Origin: Spirochaetota bacterium
GTDB taxonomy: Bacteria > Spirochaetota > JAGLSM01 > JAKPMW01
Assembly (NCBI GenBank): GCA_029548715.1
Contig: JAKPMW010000284.1
Location: 1 to 6,736 of the forward strand
DNA: 6,736 bases
Direction: 5' to 3'
How positions within the stretch are numbered: position 1 is the first letter of the stretch; every line of letters starts with the position of its first letter. Below, piece by piece: positions 1 through 6,124 of this stretch. The notes beneath the pieces are model-generated. The model was not told where the DNA came from. It searched no databases and worked only from the letters and a program-made list of their open reading frames with translations. A program made the position numbers and the translations under genes.

Positions 1-1
1 G

Positions 2-583
2 ACTCCTGCCGGCGGAGTTGCGGGCAGCGGACTCAGGATCTGGTGCGCGGCCTGCTCGACCGGGCAGGAGCCATACTCCATCGCCATGATGCTGACCGAA
101 AAGATGCCCCGGGTGGCGGCGATCACGAACATCCTGGCCAGTGATATCAGTCAGGATACCCTGAGGCGGGCCCGGGAGGGGGCGTATACCCGGTTCGAGA
201 TTGACCGTGGGTTGCCCGAGACATACCGCAAGCGGTACTTCACCGCCGAGGGGGACAATTTCAGGATCAATGAATCCATGCGCAAGGCGATCACCTTTCG
301 CCAGGTCAACCTGATCAGTGATCCCTTTCCCACGGGGCAGGACATCATTTTTTGCCGGAATGTCTCCATTTACTTTACTGACGAGCAGAAAAAGGTGCTC
401 TACCGCAGACTCAAGGAGGCCCTCAAGCCTGATGGCATCCTTGTGCTTGGGTCGGCAGAGTCCCTTTCGGGATACCTTGAGAATTTTGTCATCCGGGAGT
501 TCGGCCTGGCCAGGTATTACGAGGTCAATGCTTCGGGTGTGTTTATCTTCAAGCGCAAGACAACGGACGTCGTCACAGGCTAA
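2..583 (+). CDS. cheR: CheR, chemotaxis receptor methyltransferase (5' partial)
   Basis: SAM-dependent methyltransferase that methylates glutamates on the signalling helices of chemoreceptors in the cytoplasm, for adaptation. The frame is open from base 2, so the true start and the N-terminal helical domain lie outside the window; 193 C-terminal residues are visible. Seen directly: the SAM-binding motif WCAACSTGQEPYSIAM (visible residues 14-29), ASDIS with the acidic residue expected to contact SAM, then DIIFCRNVSIYF and LGSAESL, all in the order typical of the CheR catalytic domain. The first internal ATG (base 86) falls inside the SAM motif and cannot be the start. cheY follows 53 bases downstream on the same strand, suggesting one operon. 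Family assignment is very secure. Which of the organism's chemotaxis systems it serves cannot be told, and no pentapeptide-binding or TPR extension is seen at the C-terminus. Confidence 0.95.
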   Translation, partial: TPAGGVAGSGLRIWCAACSTGQEPYSIAMMLTEKMPRVAAITNILASDISQDTLRRAREGAYTRFEIDRGLPETYRKRYFTAEGDNFRINESMRKAITFRQVNLISDPFPTGQDIIFCRNVSIYFTDEQKKVLYRRLKEALKPDGILVLGSAESLSGYLENFVIREFGLARYYEVNASGVFIFKRKTTDVVTG

Positions 584-636
584 ATGGTATACGGCAGCCC
601 CGGATGGACGGGCGCCGGGTTTGAGGGAGGATCACG

Positions 637-1002
637 ATGGCAGAGCGGATTTTGATAGTGGATGATTCGGCGATCATGCGGAACCTGGTCCGGCAGACAC
701 TCTCCACGGGAGGGTATGAGGTGGTAGTGGCCAATGACGGACAGCAGGGTCTGGATGCCTGGCGTTCGGCAGCCGGCTCGGTCGATCTTGTCATCACCGA
801 TATCAATATGCCGGTCATGGACGGAATCACCCTGATAACCGAAATCAGAAAAATCGATCAGGATGTCCCCATCCTTGCATTGACTTCGGAATCTGATGTG
901 GAAATGCGAAATCGGGGTGTTGAGGCCGGAGCCAACGGCTGGATCGTCAAACCCTTTCACGGGGCCCAGTTTCTGGACATCGTTCGCCAGATCCTTTCCT
1001 AA
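637..1002 (+). CDS. cheY: CheY-type single-domain response regulator
   Basis: A 121-residue receiver domain with no output domain, the usual CheY size. It accepts phosphate from CheA and, when phosphorylated, normally binds the flagellar switch. Seen directly: acidic pair D9/D10, phosphoacceptor D55 in TDINMPVMDG, T83 in LALTSE and K105 in IVKPF, so every catalytic residue is present. Trp102 in GWIVKPF takes the position that is Tyr106 in E. coli CheY; the change is known in CheY proteins of several non-enteric bacteria. The start is well set: GGGAGG at 625-630 lies 6 bases before the ATG. It follows cheR by 53 bases, probably in the same transcript. Because it sits beside cheR and not in a visible cheA cluster, a role as a phosphate sink or adaptation regulator instead of a motor-binding CheY is also possible. 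Confidence 0.93.
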   Translation: MAERILIVDDSAIMRNLVRQTLSTGGYEVVVANDGQQGLDAWRSAAGSVDLVITDINMPVMDGITLITEIRKIDQDVPILALTSESDVEMRNRGVEAGANGWIVKPFHGAQFLDIVRQILS

Positions 1003-1020
1003 AGCCCGCATGAGGGGGTT

Positions 1021-1038
1021 GAAAAATGGGCATTTTTC
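1021..1038. repeat. 8-bp perfect palindrome after cheY
   Basis: GAAAAATG and CATTTTTC face each other across two bases, beginning 18 bases after the cheY stop. As RNA it would be a weak A-U hairpin with a loop of about four bases, followed by CCTATTCCGTTTTTG. It could be a minor terminator or a protein-binding site. The function is not known. Confidence 0.4.
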
Positions 1039-1108
1039 CCTATTCCGTTTTTGACAAAAGGGTGCGATACTGACAGGGATATATGACTCCTTGTGGGTTT
1101 TGCGTTAA

Positions 1109-1128
1109 GACGCGTCCGTTGGACCGTC
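1109..1128 (+). other. Small hairpin upstream of terminator
   Basis: GACG-C-GTCC, loop GTT, GGAC-CGTC: an eight-pair stem with one bulged C. It lies 12 bases before the strong terminator hairpin, so a transcript ending there would carry two adjacent stem-loops. It may be part of the cheR-cheY mRNA 3' end or of a small RNA. No good -10 box was found to support a separate transcript. Confidence 0.35.
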
Positions 1129-1138
1129 TCCGTCCTTC

Positions 1139-1180
1139 AGTGGCCGTCCAGTCGGTTTGCGCCGGCTGGACGGCCATTTT
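1139..1180 (+). terminator. Intrinsic terminator downstream of cheR-cheY
   Basis: TGGCCGTCCAG (1141-1151) pairs perfectly with CTGGACGGCCA (1166-1176). Four more pairs, including one G-U, extend it inward to a six-base loop, and TTTT follows directly (1177-1180). On the minus strand no T run follows, so it works in the plus direction and ends the cheR-cheY transcript about 140 bases after the cheY stop. The stem could also slow polymerase coming from the convergent chemoreceptor gene. Confidence 0.85.
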
Positions 1181-1293
1181 GTCCGGGGAACAGCCTCCGG
1201 CCAAGGTATGTGCGCGCAGTCAGGCAGAAGACCTGATTCGTGCCTGGATACCGCGCTATACCAGCTCCTGCAGCCGTGCGAGAACCTGCCCCT

Positions 1294-3279
1294 TCAGAAT
1301 GAATCCAGATCATCCTGGTCAAGCTGGCGCACCGTCTCCATGCCGTCCTGTGGTGGAGGGAGGGCTGCGGGCCTGGCCTGGGCCGGACGGGACTGAGGCA
1401 GTGCCCGGGCGGGAGTCCGTGAAGTGTCTGTCTGCCCCCCTTGCTGCCCGATCAGGCTGGCCAGATCCCCGGCCATCGACTTGAGGTCTGCAGCCTGTCC
1501 GGAGAGTTCCTCGGTTGAGGCGGCGGTCTCCTCGGCGTTGGCTGCATTCTGCTGGACGACCGTCTCCATCTCGGCTACGGCCCGGTTGACCTGTTCGATC
1601 CCCTGGGACTGCTCGCGGTTCATTGTCGTGATGTCGGCCACAAGCTGCACAACCTTTTGCGAGAGAGTTTGGTTGGCCGAAAGGGCCTTGCTGACTTCGG
1701 CAAAGGCTTCGGAGGATGTCCGTGCCGCGTTGACCGAATCCTCGACCAGCCGGTTTGTATCCGTTGTAGCGGTGGCGGCCCGCTGGGCCAGGGCACGGAC
1801 TTCGGAGGCCACCACGGCAAAGCCGGCACCGGCCTCGCCGGCTCTCGCTGCCTCGACTGCGGCATTGAGGGCGAGGAGATTGGTCTGGAATGATATTTCG
1901 TCAATCGTTTTCAGGACCTTTGCGGTTTCGGCACTGGTGCGCTGAACATTTTGCATCGCGACATTCATTTCGCCGAGGCGGTCGCTGATGGCCTGAAAGG
2001 TCGGCCCGACTTCTTCAAGCATGACCCGGTTGGTCTGGGCTGCACTTTCGGCACTGTGACGGGCGTGGCTGGCGATCTCCTCGAGGGAGGAGGCGGTCTC
2101 CTCAATGGCGGCCGCCTGGGTCGAGGCTCCCGAGGAGAGGCTCTGGCTGGCAGTGGCAAGCTGGCCAGCCGAGGCCGAGACGTAGCCTGAAGCGTCATTG
2201 AGCTGGATCGATATCCGTGCCAGGGGCCGGATGATGGATTTTTTGATAAAGATCTGGAGGACCAGGACCAGAAGGGCCATGCCCGCAAGCGAGAGGAGGC
2301 TGGTAAAGAGGATCAGGTTGTTGATGTCCTTTTGAAAGACATCCATGGTGATCACAACGCAGAGAGACCAGGGCTCTTTCGAGGACCCGAAGGTGATCGG
2401 GGCATAGTACTGGTACGAACTGGTTCCGGTGATGGCCGAGGGCTTGAGGAGGGAGTAGGACTTTCCTTCCCTGATGGCAGCCAGGAGGGCTGTCTTGTGC
2501 TCGGGCGAGTCATCGCCAACGATCTTCCCGACCTGTTCCTTTTTGGGGTGTGCAACCCGCATCCCGTTGTTGGCAATCAAAAAGACATACGCCTGGCCGG
2601 CAAAGGGTTTTGTGGCGGCTATCATCTGCTGGAAGCGGTCCATCGAGATGTCGATACCGGCGACCCCAACGGTCTTTTGTCCGTCCTTGATCGGGGCGCA
2701 AAAACTGACCACCATCGTGTCCTTGCCCGCAATCTGGTAGACGGTAGGCGGTGTGACGTACACCAGGCCCGATTTGAGAGGGGTCTGGTAATAGGCCGAG
2801 TTTTCCTTTTCGGCCTCAAAATCAACACAGGCCTCGTAATTGAGGCCCGTATCGGTCTTGTTCCAGTAGCCGGCAAAGCGTCCTTCGGGGGTATTTCCGG
2901 CTGTCCCGCGATGGCGGGCATCCTGCCCGTCGATGGCGTTGGGTTCCCAGACATTCCAGATGCCAAAGAAGTGTTCACTCCGCTCGAGGATGTTTCGCAT
3001 GATGGTCGAAAAAACCTGTCGGCGCTCGGCGGCAGGGAAACGCCCATAGCCCGATCCGATTCCGGCCAGGGTCTCGGCCGCGACCAGGGCCGGGCTGAGG
3101 GTGTCCTGGACAAGCATGGCCACCCGTTCGGATTCGAGGCGGGCTTCGCGGTAGATGGAGTTTTCAAGCATGCCTGTCGTGCGCAGGGTAAAGACAACGA
3201 TCAAGACGGCCAAGAGGGCCAGGGCAATAGCCGAGACAAGAAGCAGGGTTTTTGTCCCCAGTTGTATTGTACGTGCCAT
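1294..3279 (-). CDS. Methyl-accepting chemotaxis protein with periplasmic double-Cache-like sensor
   Basis: A 661-residue inner-membrane chemoreceptor that passes ligand binding to CheA/CheW. Seen directly: transmembrane helix about 11-33; periplasmic domain about 34-320 with Cache-like features (WNVWEPN 107-113, GRFAGYWNK 133-141, GVAGIDIS 205-212); second transmembrane helix about 321-345; then a coiled-coil signalling domain whose hairpin tip is around IDEISFQTNLLALNAAVEAA (459-478) and GEAGAGFAVV (481-490). Methylation-type segments lie near 390-402 and 576-592 (NAANAEETAASTEEL). The stretch after the second membrane helix (RPLARI) runs almost straight into signalling helices, with no full HAMP and no DEIG motif. 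The tail is Pro/Ala/Gln-rich and ends DDLDSF, with no CheR-tethering pentapeptide of the NWETF kind. The ligand is unknown; I could not place the amino-acid-binding RxWY motif. The start is secure: GGGAGG lies 5 bases before the ATG. Confidence 0.95.
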   Translation of the reverse strand: MARTIQLGTKTLLLVSAIALALLAVLIVVFTLRTTGMLENSIYREARLESERVAMLVQDTLSPALVAAETLAGIGSGYGRFPAAERRQVFSTIMRNILERSEHFFGIWNVWEPNAIDGQDARHRGTAGNTPEGRFAGYWNKTDTGLNYEACVDFEAEKENSAYYQTPLKSGLVYVTPPTVYQIAGKDTMVVSFCAPIKDGQKTVGVAGIDISMDRFQQMIAATKPFAGQAYVFLIANNGMRVAHPKKEQVGKIVGDDSPEHKTALLAAIREGKSYSLLKPSAITGTSSYQYYAPITFGSSKEPWSLCVVITMDVFQKDINNLILFTSLLSLAGMALLVLVLQIFIKKSIIRPLARISIQLNDASGYVSASAGQLATASQSLSSGASTQAAAIEETASSLEEIASHARHSAESAAQTNRVMLEEVGPTFQAISDRLGEMNVAMQNVQRTSAETAKVLKTIDEISFQTNLLALNAAVEAARAGEAGAGFAVVASEVRALAQRAATATTDTNRLVEDSVNAARTSSEAFAEVSKALSANQTLSQKVVQLVADITTMNREQSQGIEQVNRAVAEMETVVQQNAANAEETAASTEELSGQAADLKSMAGDLASLIGQQGGQTDTSRTPARALPQSRPAQARPAALPPPQDGMETVRQLDQDDLDSF

Positions 3280-3329
3280 GCGATCCTCCCCTGGATGGTA
3301 TCTGCCTGCGGGCCGGCAGCGTTACACTC

Positions 3330-3358
3330 ATCATACAGCACCTCTGAAGCGAATTCCA
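3330..3358 (-). promoter_or_regulatory. Candidate sigma-70 promoter for the chemoreceptor gene
   Basis: Reading on the minus strand, TATGAT (3335-3330, five of six consensus bases) lies 17 bases after TGGAAT (3358-3353, three of six). It would start a leader of roughly 45 bases before the ATG, including a small inverted repeat, CTGCC/GGCAG (3302-3319 on the plus strand). No FliA-type (sigma-28) box was found. The -35 is weak, so this is tentative. Confidence 0.35.
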
Positions 3359-3366
3359 GCTCCGTA

Positions 3367-3390
3367 GAAAGCGCCCAAATCGGGCGTTTC
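3367..3390 (-). terminator. Probable terminator of the ATPase operon
   Basis: On the minus strand GAAACGCCC, loop GATTT, GGGCG-C-TTTC forms a nine-pair stem with one bulge, starting 39 bases after the stop of the second gene of the operon. The A-run before and T-run after the GC core is the layout of an intrinsic terminator, but the T-run is short and interrupted (TTTCTA). It also lies between this operon and the candidate chemoreceptor promoter, where a terminator would be expected. Confidence 0.55.
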
Positions 3391-3428
3391 TCGGAGGGAC
3401 TGCCATGTCCCGGAATATGATGTGTGTG

Positions 3429-3917
3429 TCAGCGGGCGCCCGGAGGAAGCTCAAGCACGGGGCCTGCGGCAGTGATTCGTGCTTTGCCGAGTTTTTTGAA
3501 CTCGGCGGTGGTTTTGGAAAGTTGATTCCTGCCGGAAGCAACCCAATACCAGGCCTGAACGGTTTTTCCGGGGGCAAACTGGGTTTTCAGATAGCTTTCT
3601 GCTGCTTCCTTTTTTTCGATCAGTGTGGAGACTTCGCTTGGACCCATCGGGTGCACCTCGACAGCAATAACCGAGGCATTCCGATCCTGTATGCCGAGCA
3701 CATAATCCCACCGTTTTTTCGTGCTTGTCGGATGCAGTTCTGTATACGCTGTGTCAAGATCCAGACTGCTTTCGACAGTACCGGGTTTTCGCTCCTTGAT
3801 ATGACTCCGGTCTGTGCTCTTCAATCCGCCCTTGCCGGGTCTGATGCTGGCCCGCAAAGGACTGGCAGCGCTCATTGCTCTGCAGAGAATTGTTCGGGAG
3901 ATATCAACCGTCGGCAT
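3429..3917 (-). CDS. Small partner protein of the AAA ATPase, unknown function
   Basis: A 162-residue soluble-looking protein with no membrane segment or signal peptide; I cannot assign a named family. Its core, about 68-130, has alternating hydrophobic strands: RWDYVLGI (69-76), SVIAVEVHP (82-90), a helix with EKKEAAESYL (101-110), and QAWYWVASG (121-129). Asp71, Glu87 and His89 followed by Lys102/Lys103 are spaced like a PD-(D/E)XK nuclease core with the usual Lys replaced by His; this is only an inference. The first 60 residues are basic (RxxIRPGKGGLK, KERK), possibly nucleic-acid contacting. The start is well supported: GGGGAGG (3930-3924) lies 6 bases before the ATG, inside the 3' end of the ATPase gene. 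The 14-base overlap with the ATPase gene implies co-translation and a shared job. No HNH, TOPRIM or helicase motif is present. Confidence 0.85.
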   Translation of the reverse strand: MPTVDISRTILCRAMSAASPLRASIRPGKGGLKSTDRSHIKERKPGTVESSLDLDTAYTELHPTSTKKRWDYVLGIQDRNASVIAVEVHPMGPSEVSTLIEKKEAAESYLKTQFAPGKTVQAWYWVASGRNQLSKTTAEFKKLGKARITAAGPVLELPPGAR

Positions 3918-5049
3918 GTGCCGCCTCCCCGATTATCTGGTTGAAACGGCCGCTGAACCCGGTCAATCCGCCCCAGTCCGCCTCTGCAACATCTGTGGAA
4001 AATGGATCCAGCCCGGAAATGTCTTTGACGGCAGTTTTCCCCTTGTTGAGATCAAAAAACCATGTGCGATAGTTTTTCCCCAGAATGGTTCTCATCATTT
4101 TTTTCATTTGCGGGCTTGGCGTGACAGCGAAAGCCTTGCACAAAAGCTGATCCGCATTTGTGGCATCGGCAAGTTCCCGGATGGCAAAGATCACATCCAG
4201 GATCAGGGGGGAATGCGTGGAAATGACGACACGGTATCCTCTGCCGACAAGATCCAGGGCCAGTAGCATGATGGCGGATATTGCTTGCGGGTGCAGGCCC
4301 ATCTCCGGTTCCTCGATCACCACCCAGTCAATATCCTTGATCTTCGACTCGCGCCTTTCTGTGAGAAGGTGGTACAACCCCAGCAACAACGGAGTGAATT
4401 CCCGTTGTCCGGCCGTCCAGGTCATGAAGGGGAGACGGGAACTGCCTGCTTTCAGCTCGATCCGCTTTTTGAGCTTTTCCTTGCCCAACAGCACCGGGCT
4501 GCCGTGAAAAATGGCCGCATCGATTACATCCCGTATTTCCGTCTTGAGCTTGCGTTCCATCGGGAAGAGCATTTCAGCCTTGGGTGCCGCCATCAGATTG
4601 AAGAGGTTTTGACTGAAGAGGCGGGCCACGGTCGGGGTCTCAAACGTCAGACGGGAGAAGGGCATGGGCCAGCCATCCCCCATCAAGAGGGCGCGGTGGG
4701 CGGGGATATAGAACATCCGTGCGGGCTGCGCCTTCCCGCCCTTCAAGAAGTCGGCAAGGGGGACGGATTTGCCCTGAAACTGGCAGGTCGTCCCGGATTT
4801 CCAGGGTCGCATGCCTTCACCAAAATAAAGATCCTGCAGATCAGTCTCCCTGGCCGGGATGTTGCCGTTGTCGCGCAGGACCGAGAGGATCTCCGGCCCG
4901 TCAATAAGCAACTTGAGGAGTTGCAGGGCCAGGCTCTTGCCGGAAGCCTGTTGTCCGACAAAGACGGTCAGATCGCCGAAGGAGATATCCGCCTGGCTGA
5001 TCTGGGCAAAGTTTTTGATGACGAGTCTGTCTTTACTGTTTTCCGGCAT
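3904..5049 (-). CDS. AAA ATPase of the ABC/OLD-like type, likely defence-associated
   Basis: A soluble ATPase of 381 residues from the chosen start. Motifs, numbered from that start: Walker A GQQASGKS (32-39), signature-like WTAGQREF (211-218) in place of LSSGQ, Walker B VVIEEPE with two Glu (243-249), GLHP (251-254), and the switch His in ISTHSP (276-281). All nucleotide-binding elements are intact. The order and the short insert without a long coiled coil fit the AAA_15/AAA_21 group of stand-alone ATPases found in OLD-like and other defence systems. There is no C-terminal TOPRIM nuclease, so any effector must be separate, and the overlapping downstream gene is the obvious candidate. Start: an ATG at 5109 is possible in frame, but AAGGAG (5061-5056) sits 6 bases before the ATG at 5049, and the predicted transcription start (about 5070) lies downstream of the two earlier ATGs. 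Biological role is inferred, not shown. Confidence 0.9.
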   Translation of the reverse strand: MPENSKDRLVIKNFAQISQADISFGDLTVFVGQQASGKSLALQLLKLLIDGPEILSVLRDNGNIPARETDLQDLYFGEGMRPWKSGTTCQFQGKSVPLADFLKGGKAQPARMFYIPAHRALLMGDGWPMPFSRLTFETPTVARLFSQNLFNLMAAPKAEMLFPMERKLKTEIRDVIDAAIFHGSPVLLGKEKLKKRIELKAGSSRLPFMTWTAGQREFTPLLLGLYHLLTERRESKIKDIDWVVIEEPEMGLHPQAISAIMLLALDLVGRGYRVVISTHSPLILDVIFAIRELADATNADQLLCKAFAVTPSPQMKKMMRTILGKNYRTWFFDLNKGKTAVKDISGLDPFSTDVAEADWGGLTGFSGRFNQIIGEAAHADG

Positions 5050-5076
5050 GGCCAACTCCTTGAAATCTTCCATCAC

Positions 5077-5105
5077 AGTATACCGGTCTGCACGGAGTGG
5101 TACAA
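5077..5105 (-). promoter_or_regulatory. Sigma-70-like promoter of the ATPase operon
   Basis: On the minus strand TATACT (5082-5077, five of six consensus bases) follows TTGTAC (5105-5100, TTG conserved) with a 17-base spacer. Transcription would begin near 5070, giving a leader of about 20 bases that contains the AAGGAG ribosome site. This supports the ATPase start at 5049 over the ATGs at 5109 and 5073. Confidence 0.55.
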
Positions 5106-5109
5106 TCAT

Positions 5110-5451
5110 GATCGGTGTTTGCCCTGTGAGCCCCCGTACCCCGAGGCGCGCATGCTCAAACAGGTCGGGGTGGTTGTTGTGGATGACGGGCCCTGGGTCG
5201 CTAATGGTGACGGATGGTAAACGCTCAGGGCTGGATTGCGGCCAGCAATGACCGGATCTGGGCTGGGCACTTCAACCGGATGTGGTCGGTCCCGTATGAC
5301 TTGCCAGATCACCGGCACGAGCTGACACTCTGGGCCGGGCAAGGGATTGGGTGCAGATTGCAGCCCGTGGGAGCATGTTTCTTGTGTCATGCCTGTAGGC
5401 AAGTCGATGTACTGGCTATTCCAGGCGGCGAGGTATATTATTTAAGCATCA
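5110..5451. other. Intergenic stretch without a supported gene
   Basis: About 340 bases between the divergent ATPase operon and the small-protein pair. Short open frames occur on both strands, but none has a ribosome site or recognisable motif. One frame, on the minus strand in phase with the ATPase gene and open from 5271, reads protein-like but lacks any ATG, GTG or TTG before 5109. It may be the remnant of a gene. An AT-rich TATATTATTTAA at 5434-5445 could be the -10 region of the downstream pair; I see no matching -35. Confidence 0.5.
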
Positions 5452-5466
5452 ATGCGAGGTGAAACT

Positions 5467-5688
5467 GTGGGTGACTACACTTCATTGCTTTTTGGGAAGC
5501 AGACCATCCTGACAGGGATGGCAAGTGTTCTCGATCTTTCTGGCTCGATGATGCAGTTCAATCAGTCCCCATCCGGAGAGCAGGCCGACTTGTCGGCTAT
5601 GGCAAGAGACTTCAGGGCGGTTGGCAGCGACATGAAAATGGCTATTCAATGCGAAATGCAGGGTAACCACGGCGATGACAAAGCATAA
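5467..5688 (+). CDS. Small conserved hypothetical protein, upstream partner of DUF2335 gene
   Basis: A 73-residue protein with no membrane segment. The pattern DYTSLLFGKQ (3-12), a short helix through GMASVLDLSGSM (17-28), then EQADLSAMARDFRAVGSDM (38-56) resembles, from memory, small proteins beginning SDYTSxLFARPS that are found beside DUF2335 genes; no function is known to me. Start choice: the GTG at 5467 has GAGGTGA (5456-5462) just upstream and leads directly into GDYTSLLF. The in-frame ATG at 5452 has no ribosome site and overlaps that sequence. The next gene begins 14 bases before this one ends, so the two are probably translated together. The reading frame itself is intact although its partner is interrupted. 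Confidence 0.7.
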   Translation: MGDYTSLLFGKQTILTGMASVLDLSGSMMQFNQSPSGEQADLSAMARDFRAVGSDMKMAIQCEMQGNHGDDKA

Positions 5689-6124
5689 AAGACAGCCGGT
5701 GAAGCATTCTGAAGCTGCCCAGGCAACTACTCCAACACAACACAGTTTTCAAGTCAGTGCAAGTCGGCAAAGCAGTATGTATGTCTCGCCGCTTCCATCA
5801 GCAAGTGATATGGAGGCATATGACTGAATTTGCCCCGGAGCATTTGACCGCATTCTCGCGATGGCTGAAAAGCAGCAGAGCCACAGACATATTCAGGAAG
5901 ATCGCGCTGTTCGAGCTGAGGTCAGGAATGCCACAATCGGACAAGTTTTAGGCTTCCTTCTCGGTCTTTCTGGAATCGGATTTTCGGCAATTGCTGTTAT
6001 CAATGGGCAAGAAGCTGGGTCGATAGTCGGTATCTTGACTTCCATCGGCAGTCTTATGTGGTCGTTCAAGAAGGGTTCGGATCGAAAGCGTGAAAGCCTC
6101 GAGAAACGACAAGCCATGATGTAG
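5675..6124 (+). pseudogene. DUF2335-type small membrane protein gene interrupted by in-frame TGA
   Basis: Read straight through, this is a 149-codon gene in one frame with a single internal stop, TGA at 5825-5827 (codon 51). Before it: a polar N-terminus and SPLPSASDMEAYD (38-50). After it: ICPGAFDRILAMAEKQQSHR (52-71), then two hydrophobic segments at about 88-109 and 113-131 and a basic C-terminus. The order PLP...PGA..RIL.MAEKQ..HR followed by paired membrane helices is the pattern I know from DUF2335 (COG5346) uncharacterised membrane proteins. The motif spans the stop without any frame change, so this is a nonsense mutation, sequencing error or recoding, not a frameshift. The ATG at 5861 could restart an 87-residue product but has no ribosome site. 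It overlaps the upstream small gene by 14 bases; its own ribosome site is poor (GCAGGG, 11 bases away), suggesting translational coupling. Confidence 0.75.

Noticed and set aside
1051..1085. Sigma-70 promoter from the perfect TTGACA at 1051
   Set aside because: The bases 16-18 downstream (CAGGGA region) do not resemble a -10; the nearest TATATG is 23 bases away.
2332..3420. Long plus-strand open frame of 362 codons opposite the chemoreceptor gene
   Set aside because: It lies almost wholly antisense to a gene with unmistakable receptor motifs, has no known motif, and is the expected mirror frame of GC-rich coding DNA.
3405..3944. Plus-strand open frame of 179 codons opposite the small partner gene
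   Set aside because: The minus-strand gene has a strong ribosome site and operon structure. The plus frame has Cys/Phe-rich, low-complexity composition and no motif.
5049..5109. Longer ATPase start at the ATG at 5109 (401 residues)
   Set aside because: No suitable ribosome site. It lies upstream of the predicted transcription start, whereas the ATG at 5049 has AAGGAG at ideal spacing.
4285..5220. Plus-strand open frame of 311 codons opposite the ATPase gene, ending in a Val-rich stretch
   Set aside because: It is antisense to the Walker motifs of the ATPase. The part beyond 5110 is short, has no ribosome site and no recognisable domain.
5106..5402. Minus-strand open frame of 98 codons upstream of the ATPase
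   Set aside because: Pro/Ser/Thr-rich composition, no ribosome site and no motif; a different phase from the ATPase.
5214..5462. Plus-strand open frame of 82 codons before the small-protein pair
   Set aside because: No ribosome site and no recognised family. Its end overlaps the leader of the better supported gene at 5467.
5825..5827. Selenocysteine at the in-frame TGA (followed by Ile-Cys, giving U-x-C)
   Set aside because: No convincing SECIS-like hairpin with the right spacing is visible just downstream, and DUF2335 proteins are not known as redox enzymes. A nonsense change is simpler.
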